From positions 372,001 to 436,000 of the forward strand of contig NZ_CP133267.1 of the NCBI RefSeq assembly GCF_030915465.1: a stretch of 64,000 nt of DNA, in the 5' to 3' direction. The translations under genes were made by a program, and so were the position numbers. The first letter of the stretch is position 1. Each line of letters begins with the position of its first letter. This DNA comes from Neobacillus sp. PS3-34. GTDB lineage: Bacteria > Bacillota > Bacilli > Bacillales > Cytobacillaceae. The notes beneath the pieces are model-generated. The model was not told the DNA's origin, made no database searches, and saw only the letters and a program-made list of their open reading frames with translations. Shown here in pieces: positions 55,010 through 63,554 of this stretch.

Positions 55010-55278
55010 ATTACTCAACCTTTCCTAATAAATATTCTTGTAAGAACTTTTGCTAGTAGTTAATTTTGCCAATTAAAAAACACCGGATACCTTGCAACTC
55101 TATTCATTTGTCGAATATGAATTTCTCGGAATCTCACTCAGATTCTAAGCCAAATCGATATGCATTGGCTGATGAGAAAATGGCTTAAAAAAGCCAGGAT
55201 AATGACTTTCTACAAGTTCTCTCTTCTTATTTATCGTTACCTGTTGGTCATGTGGGAGGCATGGATTTTACCCTGTAA

Positions 55279-55972
55279 GAATGTGACTTGCATTCAGACT
55301 GGCATTCGCTTTTTTGGCCTTGCCCTGTCCGAATGAGACTTGCATTCAGACTGGCATTCGCTTTTTTGGCCTTGCCCTGTCCGAATGAGACCTGCATTCA
55401 GACTAGCTTTCGCTTTTTTGGCCTTGCCCTGTCCGAATGAGACCTGCATTCAGACTGGCTTTTGCTTTTTTTACCTTGCCTTGTCCGAATGAGACTTGCA
55501 TTCAGACTGGATTTCGCTTTTTTTACCTTGCCTTGTCCGAATGTGACTTGCATTCAGACTGGATTTCGCTTTTTTGGCCTTGCACTGTCCGAATGAGACC
55601 TGCATTCAGACTAGCTTTCGCTTTTTTGGCCTTGCCTTGTCCGAATGAGACCTGCATTCAGACTAGCTTTCGCTTTTTTGGTCTTGCCCTGTCCGAATGA
55701 GACCTGCATTCAGACTAGCTTTCGCTTTTTTTACCTTGCCTTGTCCGAATGAGACTTGCATTCAGACTGGATTTCGCTTTTTTGGCTTTGCCCTGTCCGA
55801 ATGAGACTTGCATTCAGACTGGATTTCGCTTTTTTTACCTTGCCCTGTCCGAATGAGACTTGCATTCAGACTGGCTTTCGTTTTTTTTGCCTTGCCCTGT
55901 CCGAATGAAACTTGCATTCAGACTGGATTTCGCTTTTTTTACCTTGCCTTGTCCGAATGAGACTTGCATTCA
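55279..55972. repeat. Tandem array C: thirteen full units of exactly 52 bp
   Basis: GAATG begins at 55279 and then every 52 bases to 55955, where a partial unit ends. The unit is GAATGAGACTTGCATTC (a hairpin, GAATG/CATTC), AGACTGGATTTCG, a run of six to eight T, and GGCCTTGCCCTGTCC. Variants (TTTTACC or TTTGGCC; GGATTTCG or AGCTTTCG; ACTTG or ACCTG) are mixed along the array. It is unrelated in sequence to arrays A and B. The apparent open frame at 55437-55700 is an artefact of the repeat. Confidence 0.95.
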
Positions 55973-56023
55973 ATTTTCAACTAAAAAATCTAGAAGAGCA
56001 TGATATGGTTAAAGGCAATAAAT

Positions 56024-56054
56024 ATAAAAACCGCACCTTTTATGATACGGTTCA
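56024..56054 (-). terminator. Terminator of the XRE regulator gene
   Basis: ACCGTATC-ATAAAA-GGTGCGGT followed by TTTTATATTT on the minus strand; includes G-T pairs. Confidence 0.6.
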
Positions 56055-56120
56055 CCCCAACAAATCAATATGAGAATTCTCAAAAGCATATTAGAACCAA
56101 ATAAATATTTCCACGTTTCT

Positions 56121-56963
56121 CTAGCTTTTCTGTTGATACCATTCAATAAGTTTCAACATTTTTTCACGGTCTTCAGAGGTTATTGGGGTATAAATTGTAA
56201 GTGTTATATCTGAATTCTCTGCAGTCAACAAACTGTTGTGCTGCAATGAAAACGACCCAACCTTTGGGTGTATTACATTCTTAATTCCGCTTTGCGTTCC
56301 CGCTATGTTATAGTCAGGCCACCATGTTTGAAATTCAAGACTTTCTTCGTTTAGTTTTTTTACTAAATATCGGTACCAATGGTCGTCTAAATGTCGTCCA
56401 TAGAATACACGAAACTGGGCTAAGAGACGTTGTGCTAGTTCTTCCCAATTCTTAAAAATTTGTCTGTATGATTGGTTTGTGAACATCCTCCATAAATTGT
56501 TACGCTCTAATTCATCCATTTTTTCAAAATCTCCGAAAATTGAGCAAGCAGCTTTGTTCCAGGCGACTGTATTCCAACGTTCATCCATAATATAAGAAGG
56601 GCAATCTTCTAAGCTGTTTAATATATGGTGAAGAGAAGGAATAACTTTGTCAGGATAATGTGCTGATGAAACAAGAGATCTTTGTTCAGAAAGCTCATAA
56701 AGATAACTTGTCTCCTCTTTTGATAACCGTAGAGTACGAGAAAGACTTTCCAGTACTTGTGATGAAACACGAATATCCCTGCCTTGTTCTAACCATGTAT
56801 ACCAGGTTAAAGATACCCCAGAAAGTAGTGCCACTTCCTCACGACGCAACCCTTTTGTTCGTCTAGATGTATGGTTTTCCAATCCAAACTGCTCAGGGGA
56901 GAGCCGTTCACGGCGTGAGCGCAAAAATACACCGAGCTCTTTTCTTCGATCGCGTCCTTCCAT
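56121..56963 (-). CDS. XRE regulator with MmyB-like ligand-binding domain
   Basis: A 280-residue regulator. The N-terminal HTH (RTKGLRREEVALLSGVSLTW, YTWLEQGRDIRVS) and the C-terminal PAS-like MmyB domain (LNSLEDCPSYIMDERWNTVA, WNKAACSIFGDF) are both complete. The RTKGLRREEVA motif is diagnostic of this group; MmyB-type domains bind fatty-acid-like ligands. ATG at 56963 follows GGGAGG. It is divergent from an oxidoreductase gene, and an inverted repeat lies between them, so it probably controls that gene. Confidence 0.93.
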   Translation of the reverse strand: MEGRDRRKELGVFLRSRRERLSPEQFGLENHTSRRTKGLRREEVALLSGVSLTWYTWLEQGRDIRVSSQVLESLSRTLRLSKEETSYLYELSEQRSLVSSAHYPDKVIPSLHHILNSLEDCPSYIMDERWNTVAWNKAACSIFGDFEKMDELERNNLWRMFTNQSYRQIFKNWEELAQRLLAQFRVFYGRHLDDHWYRYLVKKLNEESLEFQTWWPDYNIAGTQSGIKNVIHPKVGSFSLQHNSLLTAENSDITLTIYTPITSEDREKMLKLIEWYQQKS

Positions 56964-57091
56964 ATAAAATACCTCCCTGCACAATATGCCTTTATTATAA
57001 TATGAATTTCAAATTCTCTACCTATTACAATTTGTACTATTATAAACTCTCTCCTTATTGTGCTTTTAAATCATTGATAAGATGTGAATGT

Positions 57092-57107
57092 AACCAAAAG
57101 ATTGGTT
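57092..57107. promoter_or_regulatory. Inverted repeat upstream of the MDR gene (candidate XRE operator)
   Basis: AACCAA-AAGA-TTGGTT, 35 bases before the ATG of the dehydrogenase gene, in the divergent intergenic region. Confidence 0.5.
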
Positions 57108-57141
57108 AGTTTTTAGGAAAATTTTGGGGAGGTTTTTAATA

Positions 57142-58209
57142 ATGAAAGCAGCCGTCTTACAAGAAAAAGGACAATTCTTACAAATAACAGACATGCCGGC
57201 ACCAACTCTTTTACCAGGGAGTGTACGAGTAAAAGTAACAGCTTCTCATATTTTATCATTTTCACAATATCTATTTGGAGGTCAAATTCCCGTCCCGCTT
57301 CCGACTCCATATATACCGGGACCAAGCGCGATTGGAATTGTAGAAGAGGTCGCAAATGATGTATCCGGTATTGAAATAGGACAAAAAGTATTTTGTAATC
57401 CATACATCACATCGAAGGAACAAACTGGGGTGCAGGATGCAATTTTAAAAGGATGGTTCGGATTAACACCTAATTCCGGTAGCTTGTTAGAAACATGGAA
57501 GCAAGGGTCATTTGCTGAACAAGCGGTATATCCAGTTGAAAATGTAACACCTATTTCCGGATTAGATCACATTGATGATTCTAAATTGGCTGCAATTAAC
57601 TATATGTCTATTGCATACAGTGGTTTCCAAAAAGGTACCTTGCAGCCTGGACAATCAGTACTCATTAATGGGGCTACTGGAAACATGGGAGCTGCAGCTG
57701 TATTAGTCGCTTTGGCAATGGGAGCAGCAACTGTATACGCAGTAGGACGCAATGCAGATGTATTGAAAAACCTGCAAGCATTAGATGTTAATCGTGTATT
57801 TCCAATTGTTTTAGAAGGATCTGAAGAGGAGTACAGTAAGTTACTTTTATCAAAAGCAAATGGCGTAGATCTTGTATTGGATGCACTTGGAACAGTGCTT
57901 ACACCTCATTTGACAGCAGCCGCTATTTCAACACTTCGTCCGAAAGGAACTGCTGTGTTTGTCGGTGGCGTATTTACCGATATCCCAATTTCTTACTATG
58001 ATATGTTAATTCGCGAAATAACCGTAACGGGATCTTTCATGTATCCTGTAACAGCACCAAAAGAAATTGTAAACATGATAAGAGCAAATACGTTATCATT
58101 TGAAGCGGTAAAAACTGATGAATTTGTTTTACAGGATGTAAATGAGGCAGTTACACGTGCAACGCAGCTTAAAGGCTTACATTATAGTGTACTTACGCCT
58201 CAAAAATAA
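57142..58209 (+). CDS. Zinc-independent MDR-family oxidoreductase
   Basis: A 355-residue medium-chain dehydrogenase of the quinone-reductase/MDR type. The GroES domain has YIPGPSAIGIVEEVANDVSG, and the Rossmann motif is INGATGNMGAAAV (residues about 172-184). No catalytic or structural zinc cysteines are present. ATG at 57142 follows GGGGAGG; an earlier start in frame lacks a Shine-Dalgarno. It lies divergent from the MmyB-type regulator, a common pairing in which the regulator controls the oxidoreductase. Its substrate is unknown. Confidence 0.9.
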   Translation: MKAAVLQEKGQFLQITDMPAPTLLPGSVRVKVTASHILSFSQYLFGGQIPVPLPTPYIPGPSAIGIVEEVANDVSGIEIGQKVFCNPYITSKEQTGVQDAILKGWFGLTPNSGSLLETWKQGSFAEQAVYPVENVTPISGLDHIDDSKLAAINYMSIAYSGFQKGTLQPGQSVLINGATGNMGAAAVLVALAMGAATVYAVGRNADVLKNLQALDVNRVFPIVLEGSEEEYSKLLLSKANGVDLVLDALGTVLTPHLTAAAISTLRPKGTAVFVGGVFTDIPISYYDMLIREITVTGSFMYPVTAPKEIVNMIRANTLSFEAVKTDEFVLQDVNEAVTRATQLKGLHYSVLTPQK

Positions 58210-58302
58210 ACCTCTGGAAATTCTACCTATTGTAGTAACAGCCACTAGTTGGTAAAGTCAAAAAATTCTTAGCAGCAAATAGATAATTTGATTTGAAACA
58301 AA

Positions 58303-58350
58303 AGAAAACCGATGCCCACAAATAGTTTCGCAGAGCATCGGTTTTTTATT
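58303..58350. terminator. Bidirectional terminator between MDR and quinone reductase genes
   Basis: AAAACCGATGC...GCATCGGTTTT with A and T runs on both sides, between convergent genes. Confidence 0.85.
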
Positions 58351-58375
58351 ATCTTATCTTTGTGAAGTTATTCTT

Positions 58376-59091
58376 TTACTTTCTGTACTCTGATTTTAAT
58401 TGCATCGTTGAATCATAATGCGAATTAGGATGATATGGAATGGATGGAGTCGTTTCCAGTGTAAGTAACCGCTCATTAAATGATGCTAAGTATTTCTTAC
58501 GATTTTCTTCATGATGAGCAGCTCCATAAGCGACAAAAGGTGGCAATACGTCCATTCCTGAAAAGCTCAATATTCCACGATGAATATGGTGTAACACTTG
58601 CTCCATCATGTCACCACTAATTCCATGCTTGGAAAACATGATCTCAGGTCCGCCAGTTGTAACAGATAGCATGGTTTTCTTTCCTTTTAATCCGCCTTGG
58701 TCATAAAACCCTACGCCAGGACCATACAGCCACCCCATCGCAAATACACGGTCTACCCAGCCTTTTAAAATAGCCGGAACGGACAGCCACCACAATGGAA
58801 ATTGGAAAAGAACAAAATCGGCCACTTTACTTTTTCTATCTCATCTTTAATATCTTCAGTAAACGTACCTTTTTTGACTGCTGTCATTTGTTCCCTTTGG
58901 TATTTGAAAAAATCGTGATCCTCAAGCTCAATGAAATCCTGTTTGTTTGCCACTGGATTAAAATTCATCGCATATAAATCAGAAACCCTTACCAAGTGAC
59001 CTTGTTCTTCCAATGTTTTTATTGCTAATTCTTTTAACGCACCATTGAACGACTTCGGCTCCGGATGAGCATAAACGATTAAGACGTTCAT
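58376..59091 (-). pseudogene. NAD(P)H:quinone oxidoreductase, flavodoxin fold, one frameshift
   Basis: A 238-codon FMN/FAD-dependent quinone reductase of the MdaB/KefF/NQO1 type. It starts MNVLIVYAHPEPKSFNGALK; the flavin-binding segment FQFPLWWLSVPAILKGWVDR and FAMGWLYGPG follow, then KGKKTMLSVTTGGP. ATG at 59091 overlaps the NmrA gene by four bases. The frame breaks in the run at 58831-58835; one more A in the coding strand gives EIEKSKVADFVLFQFPLWW. It would reduce quinones by two electrons and is the last gene of the NmrA operon. Confidence 0.9.
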
Positions 59092-59954
59092 CCTTTAAAG
59101 ACCTCTTTATAATCTTTGGCGAACGTTTCAAAAGAAGTTGCTTTTTGTCCTGTGATTTCTTCTACTGTATTGGAAACCTCTGCTGTATATCCTAATTTGT
59201 TAATATGATATAGCTCTAACAATGCATCGACTGTTTCAACAGGCATTCCTGCATCTAACATCGATTGACGAGCACCTTCAGCTGGAACATCTACATATTT
59301 AATGGAACTACCTGTCACAGAAGAGAGAATATCTGCAATCTCGGGATAAGAAATAGCTTCGGGTCCTGATAAATAATACGCTTTATTCTCATGTCCTTCT
59401 TCGGTTAAGACGTAATACGCCACTTTTGCAACATTACGTGCATCAACCAAAGCAATTTTCCCATCACCAATTGGTGCGTAGAATGCACCGTGATCCTTGA
59501 TTGTATGGGCGCTAAAGTTGACGATGTTTTGCATAAATGAATTTGGACGTAAGAAGGTATAAGCAATCCCTGATTGTTCGATTTCTTTTTCAATAGTCCG
59601 GTGCCATTTGGCCATTGTGATGGCTTCCAGTTCAGCACCTGCACCTGAAATTTTCACAAGATGCTTAACACCTGCTTCTTTTGCAGCCTGAATAATATTT
59701 CGAGATATCTCTACCATATTCGGAACAAATGGGGTTGCAAAAAATACTTTCTCGATTCCGTTCATGGCTTCTTTAAGTGAAGATGGAGCATGAAGATCAG
59801 CCTGAATCATCTCGACTCCAAGTGCTTTTAATTCCTCTGTATGACTTGTTGGACGGACGGTCACACGAACCTTTTCACCTTTTTTTGCTAAAAGCTTAGT
59901 TAATTCCTTACCGATATTCCCTGTTGCACCAATTACTAAAATAGTTGAGTTCAT
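59088..59954 (-). CDS. NmrA-like NAD(P)-binding protein / atypical SDR
   Basis: A 288-residue atypical SDR. The dinucleotide motif GATGNIGKELTKLL is at the N-terminus, and FLRPNSFMQNIVNF and PIGDGKIALVDARNVAKV are typical of NmrA/QOR2/azoreductase-like members. No YxxxK catalytic pair is evident, so it is a redox sensor or a quinone reductase of the QOR2 type. It overlaps the flavodoxin-fold quinone reductase gene by four bases, which supports a shared role in quinone or azo-dye detoxification. Confidence 0.9.
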   Translation of the reverse strand: MNSTILVIGATGNIGKELTKLLAKKGEKVRVTVRPTSHTEELKALGVEMIQADLHAPSSLKEAMNGIEKVFFATPFVPNMVEISRNIIQAAKEAGVKHLVKISGAGAELEAITMAKWHRTIEKEIEQSGIAYTFLRPNSFMQNIVNFSAHTIKDHGAFYAPIGDGKIALVDARNVAKVAYYVLTEEGHENKAYYLSGPEAISYPEIADILSSVTGSSIKYVDVPAEGARQSMLDAGMPVETVDALLELYHINKLGYTAEVSNTVEEITGQKATSFETFAKDYKEVFKG

Positions 59955-59992
59955 TTTATTCGTTCTCCTTCATTTCAAATTTATCCCAAATT

Positions 59993-61026
59993 TTATTTTC
60001 TGTGATTATCGATATTTGCATACATTTGTTGTTGTCCTGCAGCCAGGAAATCATGTGGAAATCCTAATTGAATCTTACTGATGTCATTTAGCCTTTGTAA
60101 ATGATCCTGATTAAGTTCAAATTCCAAGCAGCCCAGATTATCCTTTAATTGAGCCTCTGTTCTAGCCCCGATAATTGGAATAATCACTCCGCGGTCCTGC
60201 TGTTGTCTAACCCAATTCAGGGCAACCTGTGCAGAGCTTCGTCCAATCTCCTCTGCAATCTTGTCGACTTCTTTTGCAATTTGAAGGTTTCTTTCATTAA
60301 GGAATTGATTGTGCATAGGATTTGGAATATGCAATCGCTTTTGATCATTGCTATTTTTTGTGTATTTTCCAGAAAGAAGTCCCTGCCCTAAAGGAGACCA
60401 AACCGTAACTCCAATATCAGATTGCTTAGCCATTGGAAGTAATTCTCTTTCAACCGTCCGTTCAATTAAGCTGTATTGTATCTGCAAACCAATAAACGGC
60501 GACCAGCCACGAAGCTTTGCAATGGCATTTGCTTCTGACACGACCCATGCAGGTGCATCAGAAATCCCAACATATAAAACTTTGCCGGAACGAACAAGGT
60601 CATCCATTGCCCGCATGACTTCCTCAACCGGAGTCATAATATCCCAAAAATGTAGCCATAGAACATCAATATAGTCTGTATTCAGGCGTTTCAAGCTCGC
60701 TTCCACGGATTGGACAAGATTCTTCCGCTGCGCTCCACCGGCATTAGGGTCTTTAGGATTTAAAAAATTTAAAGAGTATTTTGTAGCAAGGACCATTTCT
60801 TCACGACGGGGCGCTATAAATTCACCTACAAATTTCTCACTTGTTCCATTCAAATAAATATTGGCTGTATCAATAAAATTCCCGCCAGCCTCAACATAGG
60901 CTTCGAATACTTTTCTGCTTTCTTCTTTGGATGCACCGTAAAGGCCCAATCTTCACCAAATGTCATTGTTCCTAATGCCAGTTCTGAAACTCTTAATCCG
61001 CTGTTTCCAAGTAATTTATATCGCAT
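59993..61026 (-). pseudogene. Aldo/keto reductase (second), one frameshift near the N-terminus
   Basis: A 344-codon aldo/keto reductase. After repair it starts MRYKLLGNSGLRVSELALGT and continues MTFGEDWGLYGASKEESRKV. The active site has NFIDTANIYLNG with Asp and Tyr, ATKYSLNF with Lys and VLWLHFWD with His. The cofactor end is IPIIGARTEAQLKDNLGCLE. ATG at 61026 follows GGAGGAGG. At 60949-60955 the coding strand reads TTGGGCC where TTGGGGCC is needed, a missing G at GGCC. It lies between an SDR gene and the NmrA operon on the same strand. Confidence 0.9.
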
Positions 61027-61080
61027 ATTTCCTCCTCCTCATAATCAATCATTTTTTTACAACTTCTAGAATCATTTCTC

Positions 61081-61935
61081 TTAAGCCAGATTGGTCATTT
61101 TTGCACTTACTTCCCAGAGCTTCTTTGCCGTCATCTCGTCGTACGAAATTGCCGATGATTTTTCCGTTTTCTTTTTTACGAAATATTTTCCGCTTATACC
61201 CTCTATTTGTGAAGATGAAGCTAAAAAAATTGAAGTTTCTGCCCCTTTATCAGGAGTCAGCATAAACGGTTTCATTAAAGTCCCGAAAATTTTGAAGAAT
61301 AAAGAATCATTATTTCCAAAATTGGTCCTTACCACTCCGGGATGTAAACAATTCACGGTCACCCCAGTATCTTTTAAGATTCGATCCAGTTCATAAGTAA
61401 ATAATACATTGGCCAGTTTTGACTGATTGTAAGCTTTAATGCCGCTATATTTCTTACGCCCATCTAAATCATCGAATTCTACTTTCCCCATTCCCTGGGC
61501 ACTCGAACTAACGTTTATTATCCGTGCTGGAGCACTTGCCTTTATTAGATCAAGGAGTAAATTGGTCAACAGAAAAGAAGCCAGATGATTAATAGCAAAA
61601 GTGCTTTCAATTCCATCTGAGGTGAATTCCTGCTTCCACTTCATGACACCAGCGTTATTTACAAGAACATCTAAACGAGTATATTTTTGTTTAAATCGAT
61701 CAGCCAATTGACGAATAGATTGTTGAGAAGATAAATCTGCTAGCAATAAATCAACGTTTTCATTTCCGGATATTGATTTAATTTCTTTTAGTGCTTTTTC
61801 TCCACGTACTTGATCAAAAGAGACCATCACTACCGTTGCCCCCATTTTTGCTAAAGCAATGGCCGTTGCATTCCCAATCCCTTGGCTGGCTCCAGTGACC
61901 AAACATACCTTCCCTTCTAAACTTCCCACAAACAT
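61081..61935 (-). CDS. Short-chain dehydrogenase (retinol-dehydrogenase-like)
   Basis: A 284-residue classical SDR. Cofactor motif TGASQGIGNATAIAL, LLLADLSSQQS for the adenine ring, NNAGVMKW, the catalytic serine in INVSSSAQG and Tyr-Lys in YNQSK; LHPGVVRTNFG follows. This set is typical of RDH/WWOX-like reductases. ATG at 61935 lies only two bases behind AGGAG; the GTG two codons later (61929) has better spacing, so the true start may be there. It is the first gene of a run of four same-strand oxidoreductase genes. Confidence 0.92.
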   Translation of the reverse strand: MFVGSLEGKVCLVTGASQGIGNATAIALAKMGATVVMVSFDQVRGEKALKEIKSISGNENVDLLLADLSSQQSIRQLADRFKQKYTRLDVLVNNAGVMKWKQEFTSDGIESTFAINHLASFLLTNLLLDLIKASAPARIINVSSSAQGMGKVEFDDLDGRKKYSGIKAYNQSKLANVLFTYELDRILKDTGVTVNCLHPGVVRTNFGNNDSLFFKIFGTLMKPFMLTPDKGAETSIFLASSSQIEGISGKYFVKKKTEKSSAISYDEMTAKKLWEVSAKMTNLA

Positions 61936-62092
61936 ATCTCCTTTCTTATTCGTTTTTTTCTTCTTTCAAATCCAATACCTTTGTTTCCGTCAATTATGAA
62001 AACAATTTTTCTTACAATAAGTGCCCTTCACTTTTGACTTGCTTGTGCATACAATCAATTCTTCAAAAAATTTTTATTTATAAATAGAAGGG

Positions 62093-62526
62093 TTAATCAA
62101 TAATCCTAGATTCATTATTCTTATCCCGGTAAGAATCCTCAGCAACAGTAGGTCTGATATTCTCGAAAATACCGAAGGAATTCCCGCTTGTATCCTTAAA
62201 TATGTAACAAGGTCCGTTTGGGATGCCCATAGGTCCTTTTTCTTCCTTCCAGCCTCTATTTCTTAATTCCATTACCTTTGCATTTAAGTCCTTTACTTCA
62301 TAAATTGGCATGCATGTCGGTGGAGTTAAGTGATCTGCGATTAATATTAGCGTGCTTCCCCCATTTCAAACGCAGCTACCTTTGCTCCAAATCGGTCGAA
62401 TGCCCAATGCAATTTGCCTCCAAGTACAGATTTATAGTAGTGAAAATCAGCTTCAAAATCTGAAGTGCCCATATACAAATACATCAACTTTTCAAACGGT
62501 AAAGCACTTATTTTAGACACCACCAT
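62093..62526 (-). pseudogene. VOC/glyoxalase-family protein, one frameshift
   Basis: A 144-codon vicinal-oxygen-chelate protein. The first module reads MGTSDFEADFHYYKSVLGGK with LHWAFDRFGAKVAAFEM; the second MPIYEVKDLNAKVMELRNRG, then PCYIFKDTSGNSFGIFEN. The frame is lost near 62349-62352 (GCACGCTA, one C missing), after which LILIADHLTPPT follows. Start codons at 62526 (ATG) or shortly inside have poor Shine-Dalgarno sequences. VOC proteins of this size often give resistance to antibiotics or reactive carbonyls. It is under operator site 2. Confidence 0.8.
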
Positions 62527-62647
62527 TCTAATAAAGTAATTTTACTTTCTTTAGAAAATCGATTACATTTCATGTTCAATACTTTCTAATGACCTCTCCT
62601 TAATGATAGTTCCTTTTGTATTATTTTATGATTGCTAATCATTAATA

Positions 62648-62692
62648 CTTTTGTTGTTTGTACATACAACTATGATACGATAACAAATTTGA
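62648..62692 (-). promoter_or_regulatory. VOC-gene promoter with TTTGTA-N2-TACAAA operator (site 2)
   Basis: On the minus strand TTGATT, a 17-bp spacer and TATCAT are followed directly by GTTGTATGTACAAACAAC, one mismatch from site 1. The position relative to the -10 box is the same. Confidence 0.72.
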
Positions 62693-62798
62693 AAAATCAA
62701 TTATTATCCCTAACTATTTTTTCTCGTTTATCAAAAATCCACTTTATTATTAGTGGTAAAGATGGGCAAAATATTGTGGAAATATTTTTAAAGGCCGT

Positions 62799-62848
62799 TT
62801 GACAAAAAAATTCGATTGATGTAATTTATATTTGTATATACAAACAAC
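62799..62848 (+). promoter_or_regulatory. SnoaL-gene promoter with TTTGTA-N2-TACAAA operator (site 3)
   Basis: TTGACA (62799-62804), 17 bp, TAATTT (62822-62827), then TTTGTATATACAAACAAC at 62831-62848. Confidence 0.75.
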
Positions 62849-62961
62849 GTTCAATATGACGAATTCACTTTTAAAGGGTGAAGATAGTACCTAGCTTAAT
62901 ATAGAAACTAAGCAGAGAGTGTTGGAATAAATATTTTTTAAACAGGAGATGAAGTAATTAT

Positions 62962-63423
62962 ATGGAAAATACATCAATGCAAATAATCCTAAATAAATTT
63001 TCTGTCATGGAGACTATTTCTAAATTTTCCTACTATGCAGATCATCATGAATGGGAAAATTTACGAAAACTTTTTACCAATCAAATAAACATTGATTACA
63101 CCTCCTTAGCAGGTGGAGAGCCAGCCAAGCTTGACGCTGAAACTTTAGTAAAACATTGGGAGCCAGCATTATCTAAATATAAAATGACACAGCATGTCAT
63201 TACAAATCATATAATTGAGTTACAGGATGAATCCACTGCAACTTGTAAAGCATATTTTCAAGCATTTCATGAACATCCCTATAAATTTGGAGATGATAAA
63301 TGGACCTTAGGAGGGGAATATCATTTTTCTCTACTAAAAGTGAATGATGTGTGGGAAATCTCAGGGATCACAATGACTGCTAAATGGGGATCAGGAAATC
63401 CTAATCTCCTTGCTGAACATTGA
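62962..63423 (+). CDS. SnoaL-like / NTF2-fold protein
   Basis: A 153-residue NTF2-fold protein of the SnoaL_4 type (nuclear transport factor 2 / polyketide-cyclase-like): the helix FSVMETISKFSYYADHHEWE, then LRKLFTNQINIDYTSLAGGE, then VITNHIIELQDESTATCKAY and a C-terminal beta-strand with WEISGITMTAKW. Proteins of this type bind small hydrophobic molecules and some are dehydratases or isomerases. ATG at 62962 follows AGGAGATG. It has a leader of about 130 bases behind operator site 3 and its own terminator. Confidence 0.88.
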   Translation: MENTSMQIILNKFSVMETISKFSYYADHHEWENLRKLFTNQINIDYTSLAGGEPAKLDAETLVKHWEPALSKYKMTQHVITNHIIELQDESTATCKAYFQAFHEHPYKFGDDKWTLGGEYHFSLLKVNDVWEISGITMTAKWGSGNPNLLAEH

Positions 63424-63448
63424 TAATATTGATAAAATCAAAAAAAGT

Positions 63449-63492
63449 AAAAGCCTTGCGAACATTATTGAATGTTTACGTAAGGCTTTTTC
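63449..63492. terminator. Bidirectional terminator between SnoaL and DUF7737 genes
   Basis: AAAAGCCTT-GCG-AACATT-ATTG-AATGTT-TACG-TAAGGCTTTTT, a long interrupted stem between convergent genes. Confidence 0.8.
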
Positions 63493-63554
63493 ACATTTGC
63501 TTATATCAAAGAACCTCAAGTATCTACTTTCTATATCTTGCTATTTCAATTTCT

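Noticed and set aside
55437..55700. An open frame of 87 codons inside array C
   Set aside because: It is produced by the 52-bp repeat, which shifts frame each unit; there is no Shine-Dalgarno and no protein-like text.
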